Shown here piece after piece: positions 16,732 to 26,078 of a stretch of DNA of 64,000 nt. Origin of the DNA: Methylobacterium radiodurans (GTDB lineage Bacteria; Pseudomonadota; Alphaproteobacteria; Rhizobiales; Beijerinckiaceae). Within the stretch, counting starts at the first letter, position 1, and the number at the start of each line of letters is the position of its first letter. The notes beneath the pieces are model-generated. The model did no database searches and was not told the origin of the DNA. It saw nothing but the letters and a program-made list of their open reading frames with translations. Location: the NCBI RefSeq assembly GCF_003173735.1, contig NZ_CP029551.1, positions 1,998,501-2,062,500 of the forward strand, in the 5' to 3' direction. The position numbers and the translations under genes are program-made.

Positions 16732-19680
16732 ATGGGAGCAAGCGTCCGGCCGAAGGCCGTTCCGGCGGCGGAGGCCGCGGAGTTGGAGCGGCGCCTCGTC
16801 GGGGCCGTGCAGGGCGAGGTGCGCTTCGACGCCTTCACCCGCGGGCGCTACAGCACCGACGCCTCGATCTACCAGATCATGCCGGCCGGCGTGGTTCTGC
16901 CCCGCGACGCCGCGGACGTCGCGGCCTGCTTATCGGTCGCGGCCGACCAGGGCGTGCCCGTGGTCATGCGCGGGGGCGGCACCTCGCAGAACGGGCAGCC
17001 CATCGGATCGGGCCTCGTCCTCGACTGCTCGCGCCACTTCAACGGCGTCCGCGCCTACGACCCGGACGGCGGCGCCGTCACGGTCGAGCCGGGCCTCGTG
17101 CTGGAACGGCTCAACACGCGGCTCAAGGGCGACGGCTGGTTCTTCCCCGTGGAGCCCTCCACGGCGAGCCGTTGCACCATCGGCGGCATGGCGGGCAACA
17201 ATTCCTGCGGCGCCCGCTCGCTGCGCTACGGCAAGATGAGCGACAACGTGCTGGCGATCGAGGCGCTCCTGCACGACGGCACGCCCTTCGGCTTCGGCCT
17301 CACCGGCAACGACGCGGACGGCGTCGCGGGCCCCGAGCGCGCCGCCGACCTCGCCCGGCGGATGCTGGCGCTGGCCGGCACCCACCGCGACGAAATCGAG
17401 CGGGTCTATCCCAGGGTTCAGCGCCGGGTCGGCGGCTACAATCTCGACAGCCTGATCGAGGCGAGGCCCAATCTCGCCCATCTCCTCGTCGGCTCGGAGG
17501 GCACGCTGGCCGCCACCACTGCGGTGACGCTGAAGCTCTCGCGGCTGCCGGCCCACCGGGTCATGGGCGTGTGCCACTTCCCCTCGTTCCGGGCCGCGAT
17601 GGAGACGACGAAGGCCATCGTCGATCTGGCGCCGGTCGCGGTCGAGCTCGTGGACAACAACGTGCTGGTGCTCGGCGCCGACATCCCGCTGTTCCGCACG
17701 ACGCTCGCCGACATCACGCGGGGGCAGCCGAACTGCCTGCTGCTGACGGAGTTCGCGGGCGACGACCTCGCGGCGCTCAAGCGCGACCTCAGGCGTCTCG
17801 ACGCCTGCATGAGCGACCACGGCTTCCCGGACGCGGTGGTCGAGGTGGTGGAGCCCGCCCGGCAGCGCACCGTCTGGGAGGTCCGCGAGGCCTGCCTGAA
17901 CATCATGATGTCGATGAAGGGCGACGCCAAGCCCGTCTCCTTCATCGAGGATTGCGCGGTGCCGCTGGAGCACCTCGCCGACTACACCGACGCCGTCACC
18001 GAGGTGTTCGCCAAGCACGGCACCCGCGGCACGTGGTACGCCCACGCCTCGGTCGGCTGCCTGCACGTGCGCCCGATCCTCGACATGAAGCAGGGGGGCG
18101 ACGTCGCCCGGATGCGCGCCATCGCGGAGGAGACGGCGGAGCTGGTGCGCCGCTATCACGGCTCCTACTCGGGCGAGCACGGCGACGGGCTCTCGCGCTC
18201 GGAATTCGTCGAGCCGCTGTTCGGGCCGCGCCTGACCCGCGCCTTCGAGAGCGTGAAGGACGCCTTCGATCCGGGCAATCACCTCAACCCCGGCAAGATC
18301 GTGCGCGCGCCGAAATTCGACGACCGCAGCCTGTTCCGCTTCAAGCCCGACTACCGCGTCTCGGCGCCCGCGAAACCCGCTCTCGACTGGTCGGACTGGG
18401 GCGGGTTCGGGTCTGCGGTCGAGATGTGCAACAACAACGGTACCTGCCGGAAGCTCGCCGGCGGGGCGATGTGCCCCTCCTACCGGGCGACGCGCGAGGA
18501 GCAGCACCTTACCCGCGGGCGCGCCAACTCCCTGCGGCTCGCGATCTCGGGCCAGCTCGGGCCGGATGCCTTCACCAGCCCGGAGATGAAGCGGACGCTC
18601 GACCTCTGCGTCTCCTGCAAGGCCTGCCGCCGGGAATGCCCGACCGGCGTCGACATGGCCCGGATGAAGATCGAGTTCCTGCACCACTACCACGCCCGCC
18701 ACGGCCTGCCCCTGCGCGAACGGCTGGTGGCCGAGCTGCCGCTCTACGCCGGGGCGGCGGCGGCGCTCGCCCCGCTCCTCAACCTGCGCGACCGGGTGCC
18801 GGGGCTGGCGCAGCTCTCGGAGCGGGTGGCAGGCCTCTCCGCCCGCCGCTCGCTGCCCCGCTGGGGCAGCCCCTGGCGCGAGGCGGGCGAGTTCGCCCAC
18901 CCGCAGGACGTCGCGGGCGAGTTCCGCGACATCGTCCTGTTCGGCGACACCTTCAACCGGGCCTTCGAGCGGGAGAACCTGGAGGCGGCCGAGCGGGTGC
19001 TGCGCGCCGCGGGCTACCGCCTGCACCGCGTCGGCCCGCCCCGGGGGCGGCGCCCGCTCTGCTGCGGCCGGACCTACCTGGCCTCGGGCCAGACCGAGCG
19101 GGCGCGCGCCGAGGCGCGGCGCACCCTCGACGCGCTGCTGCCCTACGTGCGGGCCGGGGCCCGCGTCGTCGGGCTCGAACCCTCCTGCCTGCTCACCTTC
19201 CGGGACGAGTTCCTGGCGCTGCTGCCCGGTGCGGAGGCGCGGGCGCTCGCCGAGCGCGCGGTGCTCTTCGAGGAACTGCTCGCCGCCGACCTCGCGGCCG
19301 GCCGGATCGCGCTGAGGTTCGCCGACCAGGGCGGCCGCGTCGCCCATCTGCACGGGCATTGCCACCAGAAGGCGTTCGGCGCGATGGGGGCGGTCGAGAC
19401 CGTCCTGCGCCAGATCCCGGGCCTCGACCTGCGGGTGATCGAATCGAGCTGCTGCGGCATGGCCGGCGCCTTCGGCTACCGCGCCGACACGATCGACGTG
19501 TCCTTCGCGATGGCCGAGCTGTCCCTGTTCCCGGCACTTCGGGAGGCCGGGCCGGACGACCTCGTGGTGGCCGACGGCACCAGCTGCCGCCACCAGATCC
19601 ACGACGGCTTAGGACGCCGGGCCGAGCACGTCGCGCGCGTGCTGGACCGGGCGCTGCAGTCTCGCGCGTCGCCCACGTGA
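16732..19680 (+). CDS. Fused FAD-linked oxidase and Fe-S protein (GlcD-GlcF-like 2-hydroxyacid dehydrogenase)
   Basis: This gene encodes a 982-residue protein joining two modules that are separate in E. coli glycolate oxidase. Residues 1-540 form a flavoprotein: the PCMH FAD-binding part (VVMRGGGTSQNGQ, MAGNNSCGARSLRYG, LVGSEGTLA) and a C-terminal FAD-oxidase cap ending HGDGLSR and FDPGNHLNPGKI. Residues 560-982 carry an odd first cysteine group (CNNNGTC...MCPS), a standard 4Fe-4S motif CVSCKACRRECP, and two CCG motifs (LCCGRTY, SCCGMAGAFGY). It probably oxidises D-lactate, glycolate or another 2-hydroxy acid and passes electrons to quinone. GGG lies seven bases before 16732; 16726 is an alternative start. 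A strong hairpin follows the stop. Confidence 0.9.
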   Translation: MGASVRPKAVPAAEAAELERRLVGAVQGEVRFDAFTRGRYSTDASIYQIMPAGVVLPRDAADVAACLSVAADQGVPVVMRGGGTSQNGQPIGSGLVLDCSRHFNGVRAYDPDGGAVTVEPGLVLERLNTRLKGDGWFFPVEPSTASRCTIGGMAGNNSCGARSLRYGKMSDNVLAIEALLHDGTPFGFGLTGNDADGVAGPERAADLARRMLALAGTHRDEIERVYPRVQRRVGGYNLDSLIEARPNLAHLLVGSEGTLAATTAVTLKLSRLPAHRVMGVCHFPSFRAAMETTKAIVDLAPVAVELVDNNVLVLGADIPLFRTTLADITRGQPNCLLLTEFAGDDLAALKRDLRRLDACMSDHGFPDAVVEVVEPARQRTVWEVREACLNIMMSMKGDAKPVSFIEDCAVPLEHLADYTDAVTEVFAKHGTRGTWYAHASVGCLHVRPILDMKQGGDVARMRAIAEETAELVRRYHGSYSGEHGDGLSRSEFVEPLFGPRLTRAFESVKDAFDPGNHLNPGKIVRAPKFDDRSLFRFKPDYRVSAPAKPALDWSDWGGFGSAVEMCNNNGTCRKLAGGAMCPSYRATREEQHLTRGRANSLRLAISGQLGPDAFTSPEMKRTLDLCVSCKACRRECPTGVDMARMKIEFLHHYHARHGLPLRERLVAELPLYAGAAAALAPLLNLRDRVPGLAQLSERVAGLSARRSLPRWGSPWREAGEFAHPQDVAGEFRDIVLFGDTFNRAFERENLEAAERVLRAAGYRLHRVGPPRGRRPLCCGRTYLASGQTERARAEARRTLDALLPYVRAGARVVGLEPSCLLTFRDEFLALLPGAEARALAERAVLFEELLAADLAAGRIALRFADQGGRVAHLHGHCHQKAFGAMGAVETVLRQIPGLDLRVIESSCCGMAGAFGYRADTIDVSFAMAELSLFPALREAGPDDLVVADGTSCRHQIHDGLGRRAEHVARVLDRALQSRASPT

Positions 19681-19681
19681 C

Positions 19682-19725
19682 CGGTCCTGGGATTGCCCCA
19701 CGAAAAACGGGCGATCCCAGGACCG
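19682..19725 (+). terminator. Long hairpin after the FAD/Fe-S dehydrogenase gene
   Basis: Arms of 17 bases (19682-19698 and 19709-19725, CGGTCCTGGGATTGCCC and its near-complement) pair fully except for one G-U, around a CACGAAAAAC loop. It begins two bases after the TGA. No T-run follows. Confidence 0.7.
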
Positions 19726-19763
19726 CTCCGTGATCCTGAGGACGGGCCGGCGGCCCGTTGCAC

Positions 19764-19795
19764 GACGCCGGCCGGTCGTCCCACCGGCCGGCGTC
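19764..19795 (-). terminator. Hairpin downstream of the flagellin gene
   Basis: GACGCCGGCCGGT (19764-19776) and its perfect complement at 19783-19795 enclose a 6-base loop, 17 bases past the flagellin stop on the minus strand. A third small hairpin, ACGGGCC/GGCCCGT, lies beside it at 19742-19758. Confidence 0.6.
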
Positions 19796-19811
19796 GCGTC
19801 GCGTCGCGCGC

Positions 19812-22800
19812 TCAGCGCAGGAGCTGCAGGATGCCCTGCTGCGCCTGGTTGGCGAGCGACAGCGCCGAGACCGCCAGCGAGTTGCGGGTCGAGAGCGCCT
19901 GGGAGTTGGCTGCCTCCTCGTTCATGTCGGCGTTGGTGAGGTTGGCCGCGCCGGTGTCGAGGATGTTGATCAGCGCCTTCGAGAACTCCTGCCGGTTCTG
20001 CACCACCGAGAGGTTGGCGCCGAAGGTCGAGGACTGCGTGCGCAGCGTGTTGGTCGCCGTGTTGAGCTTCTCGATCATGGAGGTGATCTCGTCGTCCGTC
20101 TGGAAGCCGCCGGTCACGGTGTTGAGGCCGAGCCCGTCCGCGTCGAAACGCACGCCCTTCACGTCGACCGCCGAGGTGTTCTTCTCGTTGAGCGCGATGT
20201 GCAGCGTGTTGTCGTTGCTGTTGTTACCCGTGCGGAACAGCAGGTTGATGCCGTTGTAGCTCGAATCCCGGGCCTGCTGGCTGATCTGGCCGAGCAGGTC
20301 GTTGAACTGCGACGCCAGCGTCTGCCGCACGGAACTCGCCCCCTTGCTGCCGCCGACATCGGTGCCGGTGGAGGTCATCGCGGTCGAGGTCGCGGTGCCG
20401 AACCCGATATTGTCGGTGCCCTTCGCCTGGAGCGTCAGCTTCTGGTCGGAGCCGGCCGTCGTGGTCGAGATCTGCAGCTTGCCGTTGTTGATGCTGGCCT
20501 GGACCTTGCCGGCGAGCCCCGTATCGGCCGCGATCTGCTGGTTGATCGTGGTGACGAGCTGCGCCGCGGTCAGCGTCGTCCCGGCGATGGTCGAGACGTT
20601 GATCGTCTTGGCCGGGTTGGAGCCGAGCTTCAGGTCGAACGAGGCGTTGGCGCCGGCGTTCAGGCTGCCGAGGGCGGAGACCGTGTTCAGCGTGCCCCCG
20701 ACGATCGTCGCGGTGGACGAGCCGTCGGTCGCGTCGCTGCCCGACGAGGTCACGGCGTCGGCCGCCGTGCCGCTGCCGGCCGCGAAGGTGCCGTTGGCGG
20801 CCGTGTTCCGGCCGAGGCCGAGCCCCATGTCGTCGCTGAGCGCGTTGAGCGACACGGAGGCGGAGGCGCCGACCGCGTTCGAGGTGACAGTGAGGGCGCC
20901 GTTCTGGTCGAACGAGACGCGTGCCTGGATGGCCGCCGGGGCGTTGGTCGTGGCGTTCCTGTTGTTGTCGAGCTGATATTGGATCGCCGCCAGGACATCG
21001 GCCTTCGTGGCGCTGCCGGTGCTGCCGATCTTGGTCAGCCCATCGCTGCCGACGCTGGCTGCGTTGATCGTGATGGTGCGGGACGTGGTGGTTCCGTCGC
21101 CGATCGTGAAGCTTGCCGACTTCCCGCCCGACAGGTCGATCTTGCCGCTCACGGCGTCGAAGGCCGCCGCGGAGCCGGCCGTGGTCGTGGCGGCGGTGCC
21201 GAAGCCGAAACCGATCGTGTCGCTGACACCCGATAGGGTGGGAGCCGCCGAGGCGCTGTTCGGACCGACGAAGGTCAGCCTGCCCGAGGCGGAGTCGATG
21301 TAGGCCGAGTAGCCGCTCGTGCTGAGTTGGCTGTTGATCGCGCCCACGGCCGCCGCGAGGGTCGGGGTCTGGCTGAGGGTGCCGCCACTCCCGTTCGCAG
21401 TCGTTCCGTTGATCGTCACCTGCGTGCTGCCGATGGTGAAGCTGGCGGCCTGACCCGAACCGAAGGCGAGGTTGCCGCCCGGGAACGCCGTGTTGAGATT
21501 GGTGCCGAGCGACGTCTTCGCGGGCGTGCCGAAGAGCCCGAGTTGGTCCTTCAGTCCTGGATTGGTCGGCGAGGCGGACGTCGCGACGCTCGGAGCCGTC
21601 GCGCTGCCGGTACCGTCGCTGAACACGAGCTGATTGCTGCCGTTCACGCTGGCGACGGCAGTCGAGCCCTGGGCCTGCAATTGCAGATTGATCGCACTGG
21701 CAAGGCGGGACCCATCGAGCGAGGCATCGCTGAGCTTTCCGCCGGACCCGTTGTAGCTGCTGTTGCCGTCCAGCGTGACGGACGCGGTTCCGACCTTGAA
21801 CGTCGTCTGCTGGCCGGTGCCGAAGGTCAGGGTGCTCAGCGTCGGCAACGCGTTCGTCGCCGTGATGGACGCCTTGACCGGAGGCGTGGTGGTCGGCGTC
21901 CCCGCTGCGGCACCGTCCGAGGATTGCGTCGCTCCGGTCGCGGTCAGGCCCTGATTGGGGGTGCTGTTGCTGACGGAGGTGAAGGCGAGAGCGGTGCCGC
22001 TACTCGCTTCGCCGTCGACGAATGTCAGCTTGGCGCCGGTGAGGTAGGCCTTGATCGTCGTCGGATTTGTCGGTGTACCGGTCTGCCGCAGTTGCTCGTT
22101 GATCGAGGCGACGATCTGTTCGCGTGTGACCGCACTCCCGTTGGCCCCGAGCGTTCCCGAAGGGCCAGCCGGCGAATTGGCATCGATCTTGATCGTCTTG
22201 CCGCCGATCGTGAATTCCGCCCCGTTGGAACTGAGGTTGGTCGACGCATCCAAGTCGGCCGCGAACGTGACCGTGGACGGCGTCGACATCAGGCCGATCT
22301 GGTCGTTGGCGACCGAGATGGCGAGCGCCGGGTTGGCCCGGTTCGCATCCGTGAAGGTCAGGCTGTTGTTGCCGTTGAGGCTTGCCGTCACGGTGCCCAG
22401 GCCGGCATCCGCCAGCTGCTTGTTGATCGCTCCGATGATGTCGCTGTTGGCCGGAGCGTTGCCGAGTTGACCGCCGCCGCTCTTCGCCGAGGTGGAATCG
22501 ATCGTGATCTGCTTGGTGTTGACCGTGAAGGTGGTGCTCAGACCGGCCACGATCGCCGTGTTGGCAGTGGGGGCGCCCAGGATCTTGCCGAAGGCGGCCG
22601 ACCCTTGCGTCCCGCCCGCCGGGGCAGCGAAGCTCGCGCCCGCGCCCGCCGTGGAGGCCGAGCTTGGCAAATCGGTCGGCGCCCTGGCGGCGTTCGTCCC
22701 GGCCGTGAACGTGTTGAAGCCGATGCCGGTGCCGTTGGCTCCCCCGGTGGTCGTGTCGGTGCCGCCCGTGACCGAGAGCTGGGCGTCCGGCCCGGTATCG

Positions 22801-23852
22801 CCCGAGACGAAGACGAGCTTGTCGACGTTGGCCGAGCCGTCGAGCGCCTGGGTGCCCAACCGCACCGTGGCGGTCGAGCCGGCCTTGCCGAGCTGGTAGT
22901 TGATCGCGTCGACGATGTCGGCCTTCTGGGCCTGACCGGTCGCGGCGTCGACCAGCTTGCGGCTGCCGCTGTCGTTGAGCACCGTGTCCTTGTCGAGCTT
23001 GACCGTCACGGTCTTGCTGCCGTCGAAGACGGTGAAGCTCGCGCTGCCGCCGTTGCCGAAATCGGCCGTGGGCCCGAGCGCGGCGTTGGCGGTGACGGTG
23101 GCGGCCTTCGGGGGCGTCTTGGCCACGCCGAAGCCGATATCGACGGTCGCGTTGCCCGACGCCGCCACCGAGACCTTGGCGGAGGAGCCGGTCGCCGTGG
23201 TGGCGAAGCCGAGGCGGCCGTCGTCGCCGATGCTGGCCTTGACCTTGCCCGCGAGGCCGCTGCCGGCGATCTGCGAGTCGATCGCCTTGAGGAGGTCGTC
23301 GGCCGAGAGCTTCGAGAGATCCGTCAGGCCGGTATTGGCGAGCGCGGTCGAGTCGAGCCGGATCGTGGTCTTGGTCGTGCCGCCGTCGAGCGAGATGTCG
23401 AGCGAGGCGTCCTTGGTCGGGCTCGACAGGTCGAAGGTCGTGCTGCCGTCTAGGCCCTTGGTGCCGAGATTGTCGAGCGTCGCGGTGCCCGCGGCCTTGG
23501 CCGCCTGGGCGGTGGCGCCGCCCTTCACGCCGCCGCCGCCGCCCGTCTTGTCGGCGATCGCCTGCTGGGCCGTCGACTTGGCGGTGTCGATCAGCTTCTG
23601 GATCGAGCTGATGCCCTGGCTCGCCGCCTGGATCGTCTGGATGCCGTTCGAGATGCCGTCCATCAGCGCCGAGAGGTCGGACGAGCGCGCGGTCAGGCTC
23701 TGCGAGGTGAAGAAGTTCGTCGGGTTGTCGAGCGCCGAGGTCACCTTCTTGCCGGTCGAGAGACGGGACTGGGTGGTCGAGAGCAGGTTCGCGGTGTCCT
23801 GCAGCGAGAGCAGGTTCTGCCGCGTCGCGGCCGAGAGCGTGATGGATGACAT
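19812..23852 (-). CDS. Giant flagellin with modular central domain
   Basis: This gene encodes a 1346-residue flagellin, over twice the usual 300-500. Residues 1-100 are the conserved N-terminal D0/D1 helices (ATRQNLLSLQDTANLLSTTQSRLSTGKKV, ALDNPTNFFTSQSL). The last 200 residues are the C-terminal D1/D0 part (SYNGINLLF, then ALSTRNSLAVSALSLANQAQQGILQLLR). Between them lie about eight diverged copies of a beta-rich module of roughly 85-120 residues, with a recurring pattern of SFTIG, TITIN, AINxQL, LTF and IGFG. Such outer domains form the filament surface. No metallopeptidase HExxH motif is present, so this is not a flagellinolysin. No other flagellar genes are nearby; the gene is a single unit ended by a strong hairpin. 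Confidence 0.92.
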   Translation of the reverse strand: MSSITLSAATRQNLLSLQDTANLLSTTQSRLSTGKKVTSALDNPTNFFTSQSLTARSSDLSALMDGISNGIQTIQAASQGISSIQKLIDTAKSTAQQAIADKTGGGGGVKGGATAQAAKAAGTATLDNLGTKGLDGSTTFDLSSPTKDASLDISLDGGTTKTTIRLDSTALANTGLTDLSKLSADDLLKAIDSQIAGSGLAGKVKASIGDDGRLGFATTATGSSAKVSVAASGNATVDIGFGVAKTPPKAATVTANAALGPTADFGNGGSASFTVFDGSKTVTVKLDKDTVLNDSGSRKLVDAATGQAQKADIVDAINYQLGKAGSTATVRLGTQALDGSANVDKLVFVSGDTGPDAQLSVTGGTDTTTGGANGTGIGFNTFTAGTNAARAPTDLPSSASTAGAGASFAAPAGGTQGSAAFGKILGAPTANTAIVAGLSTTFTVNTKQITIDSTSAKSGGGQLGNAPANSDIIGAINKQLADAGLGTVTASLNGNNSLTFTDANRANPALAISVANDQIGLMSTPSTVTFAADLDASTNLSSNGAEFTIGGKTIKIDANSPAGPSGTLGANGSAVTREQIVASINEQLRQTGTPTNPTTIKAYLTGAKLTFVDGEASSGTALAFTSVSNSTPNQGLTATGATQSSDGAAAGTPTTTPPVKASITATNALPTLSTLTFGTGQQTTFKVGTASVTLDGNSSYNGSGGKLSDASLDGSRLASAINLQLQAQGSTAVASVNGSNQLVFSDGTGSATAPSVATSASPTNPGLKDQLGLFGTPAKTSLGTNLNTAFPGGNLAFGSGQAASFTIGSTQVTINGTTANGSGGTLSQTPTLAAAVGAINSQLSTSGYSAYIDSASGRLTFVGPNSASAAPTLSGVSDTIGFGFGTAATTTAGSAAAFDAVSGKIDLSGGKSASFTIGDGTTTSRTITINAASVGSDGLTKIGSTGSATKADVLAAIQYQLDNNRNATTNAPAAIQARVSFDQNGALTVTSNAVGASASVSLNALSDDMGLGLGRNTAANGTFAAGSGTAADAVTSSGSDATDGSSTATIVGGTLNTVSALGSLNAGANASFDLKLGSNPAKTINVSTIAGTTLTAAQLVTTINQQIAADTGLAGKVQASINNGKLQISTTTAGSDQKLTLQAKGTDNIGFGTATSTAMTSTGTDVGGSKGASSVRQTLASQFNDLLGQISQQARDSSYNGINLLFRTGNNSNDNTLHIALNEKNTSAVDVKGVRFDADGLGLNTVTGGFQTDDEITSMIEKLNTATNTLRTQSSTFGANLSVVQNRQEFSKALINILDTGAANLTNADMNEEAANSQALSTRNSLAVSALSLANQAQQGILQLLR
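20402..23402 (-). repeat. Eight diverged protein-level repeats in the flagellin middle
   Basis: The modules start at protein segments SLDISLDGG, SFTVFDGSK, TFTVNTKQI, EFTIGGKTI, TFKVGTASV, SFTIGSTQV, SFTIGDGTT and SFDLKLGSN. Most close with an IGFG/IGLM/MGLG-like turn. They are similar as protein but not as DNA, so they are old duplications. Boundaries are approximate. Modules 3-6 (about 21.5-22.6 kb) look less GC-biased at third positions than the ends. Confidence 0.7.
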
Positions 23853-24288
23853 TCTGAGATCCAGTCGGGCGAGAGGCCGAGCACGTCGGCGACGTCACCA
23901 TCAGGCGCCCGATGAATTAATCCCGTTCTCAAGATTTGATCGGATTGATCCGATATTGGTCGCACAGAAAATCAATAAAGTGCTCTCGAGTCTCAAAGAA
24001 CTATTAGGGATCGTCACGTCGCATATTCTTCGCTTTTCGTCTCAATCAGTACGGATATACCGAGGCGTTCGGCGGTCACGGGGGGGCGGCAAACTCCGAG
24101 ACCGAGATCGTCGCAAATTTTGACATTTCGGTCCGATTGCCGGCCGCTGAAGTCGGGTCTAAGAATTTTCGCCGATCAACCAGCGTCGATTAGGAAACGC
24201 TGCTCGGTGTTGAAGCGGGTTTCGGCCTGGTCCAGCAACGGATGCCGTTTCGACGTGTGGCTGGACTTGTTTCCTGCATAGCTTGACG
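23853..24288. promoter_or_regulatory. Divergent region between flagellin and AraC genes
   Basis: These 436 bases hold no gene and are markedly more AT-rich than the surroundings, as expected for promoters. An inverted repeat ATCGGAT-TG-ATCCGAT sits at 23939-23954, about 90 bases upstream of the flagellin start, and is a good operator candidate. I could not recognise a clear sigma28 or sigma54 promoter. Confidence 0.5.
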
Positions 24289-25293
24289 ATGTCGGACACA
24301 CCTTTTGCCCAATTCGTCCCCTGCGATGATCCTGTCGCGGCGTGGAAAGCCTGGACCGAACACTTGGCGCCGATCTTCGACGCCCGGCCTGTTGCTGACA
24401 CCCATGTCGGCGCGTCGATCGGGATGCGCAGCTACAATCTCGGCACCGTCCTCGTCGGCGAGGTCTCTGCGCCGGCCCAGAGCCTCGAGCGCAGTGCCCG
24501 CAAGGCCGCGGCGCAGGGCCTCGACCATGTGCTCGTCCAGTACTATCGCGGCGGAACGAGCGTGGTGCGCACGGAGCGCGGCGAGGCGGAGGTCCGCCCC
24601 TCCGACTTCGTGGTCTACGACCTCGCCCAGCCGATCAGCATGACGGCCTCGGCCGTGACCGCGACGAACATCCTGCTGCCCCGCGCGGTGCTCGGGGAGC
24701 GGATCGCCTCGATCGATGGCCTGCACGGCTGCGTTTTCAACGGCGGGCGCGATGCGGCCACGCGGATCTTCTCCGCCTACCTGCAGGACGTGGTCGCCCA
24801 CAGCGAGCAGCTCGCGGCGTCCTACCATCCCGGCATCGCGGAGGCGGCGGCCAAGCTATGCTGCGCGGCCCTTCCGGCCGCGGCCGGCGACGCCGTCATG
24901 GCCGAGCGCCGGGTCAGCATCGAGATCCGCGCCTTCATCCAGACGCATCTCGGCGCACCGGACCTCGGACCGGATATGATCTGCGAGCGCTTCGGTCTCT
25001 CCCGCGCCACGCTCTACCGGCAGTTCGCGGCCGATGACGGGGTGCAGAACCACATCCGCAACCGGCGCCTCGCCCGGGCCATGACGCTGCTCACGCGCCC
25101 GGGCAACGGGCGGCCGCGCGTGTCGAGCATCGCCTACGCGGTGGGATTCACGGACGAGAAGACCTTCAGCCGCGCCTTCAAGCGGCGGTTCGGCTTCCTG
25201 CCGCGCGACGCCGCCACCGATCGGGCGGTTCTTCCGATGCACAGCGATCCGGGCTCGATGCTGGGTGCCTGGCTCCGGCAGCTCGCAGCCTGA
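24289..25293 (+). CDS. AraC-family transcriptional regulator
   Basis: This gene encodes a 334-residue regulator. The first 200 residues resemble the AraC-binding-like sensor domain of the NimR/FeaR type (YYRGGTSVVRTERGEAEVRPSDFVVYDLAQP). Residues 215-310 are the double helix-turn-helix DNA-binding domain: ERFGLSRATLYRQF as the first recognition part and SSIAYAVGFTDEKTFSRAFKRRFG as the conserved second half. The start chosen is the ATG at 24289; a TTG six bases upstream is in frame. It diverges from the flagellin gene, but AraC proteins of this type usually control catabolic genes, so regulation of the flagellin is only a possibility. The ligand is unknown. Confidence 0.88.
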   Translation: MSDTPFAQFVPCDDPVAAWKAWTEHLAPIFDARPVADTHVGASIGMRSYNLGTVLVGEVSAPAQSLERSARKAAAQGLDHVLVQYYRGGTSVVRTERGEAEVRPSDFVVYDLAQPISMTASAVTATNILLPRAVLGERIASIDGLHGCVFNGGRDAATRIFSAYLQDVVAHSEQLAASYHPGIAEAAAKLCCAALPAAAGDAVMAERRVSIEIRAFIQTHLGAPDLGPDMICERFGLSRATLYRQFAADDGVQNHIRNRRLARAMTLLTRPGNGRPRVSSIAYAVGFTDEKTFSRAFKRRFGFLPRDAATDRAVLPMHSDPGSMLGAWLRQLAA

Positions 25294-25368
25294 TCTCGAC
25301 GCCGGGACAGAAGGCTGGCGCCGCGTGCCAGGCGGCGGCCGGACGCAAGCGGACCGCCGACGAGATCG

Positions 25369-25554
25369 ATGATCCAGCACCTGCTCCTGATCGCCCTCGT
25401 CTGCTTAGCTTTCAGCCTCGGCTCCAGAGCGGTGGCACCGACCATCCGAGCCATGATGCAGCGCGCATCCGCCGACCTTGATCCGCCCCGACCGAAGTGG
25501 TCCGCCCTGAGGTATGGCCCTGACCTGACCGGTATTTTGGACCGAGCCGCGTGA
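25369..25554 (+). CDS. Small membrane protein frame, 3' end replaced by IS sequence
   Basis: This frame of 61 codons starts with a hydrophobic segment (MIQHLLLIALVCLAFSLGS) that could be a signal or single membrane helix, followed by a polar tail. From 25521 on, the frame reads into the terminus of an IS3-family element, so the original 3' end is lost. There is no good ribosome binding site. It may be the stump of a small membrane-protein gene, or chance. Confidence 0.3.
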   Translation: MIQHLLLIALVCLAFSLGSRAVAPTIRAMMQRASADLDPPRPKWSALRYGPDLTGILDRAA

Positions 25555-26078
25555 GAGGCTACTGCATGGCCGCTGCCATGGGTAGGCGGAAGGCCGGATC
25601 GGGGAAGCTCACGGGCGCGGGCGGCCGATAGCCTAGGGACGCGTGCGGCCGGACGCGGTTGTAGGTGTTCTGCCACAGGGCGATTACAGCCTGGGCTTCC
25701 TGGAGCGCGTAGACGATCTCCTGGCGCAGGCACTCGTCGCGCAGCTTGCCGTTGAAGCTCTCACAGTACCCGTTCTCCCACGGTGAGCCCGGGGCGATGT
25801 ACTGGATCTGCGAGCCTGTCTTGGCGGCCCGCTTGCGCAGGGCCTTCGCGATCATCTCAGGGCCATTGTCGCAGCGGATGTGCTCGGGGATGCCGTGCAG
25901 GCACATGGCGTCGGCCAGTGCCTCGGTCACACCGAGGCTGTTGATGCGCCGCGCCACCTTCAGCGCGAGGCAAGCCCGGCTGTGCTCGTCGATCAGCGTC
26001 AGGATGCGCAGGCTTCGCCCGTCGTGAGTCTGCCCCTGCACGAAGTCGAAGCTCCAGACGTGGTTGCGGTGGAGCGGA
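25521..26078 (-). mobile_element. Partial IS3-family element A: terminus and 3' half of orfB
   Basis: The outer end is TGACCTGACCGG then TTTTGGACCG (25521-25544), the same terminus as in the dead element at 1341. Inside it, on the minus strand, lies the C-terminal half of an OrfB transposase (frame 25559-26041 and upstream to about 26078). It contains the DDE integrase core elements [27 protein letters not shown] and [21 protein letters not shown], ending in [11 protein letters not shown]. The N-terminal half of OrfB, all of OrfA and the other terminus are gone: at about 26079 the sequence switches to a second element in the opposite direction. It is not functional. Confidence 0.85.

Noticed and set aside
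17172..19733. An 853-codon plus-strand frame
   Set aside because: It is a shifted-frame shadow of the FAD/Fe-S dehydrogenase.
19812..23852. Flagellinolysin (flagellin with embedded metallopeptidase)
   Set aside because: The middle of the protein has no HExxH motif, only repeated beta-modules.
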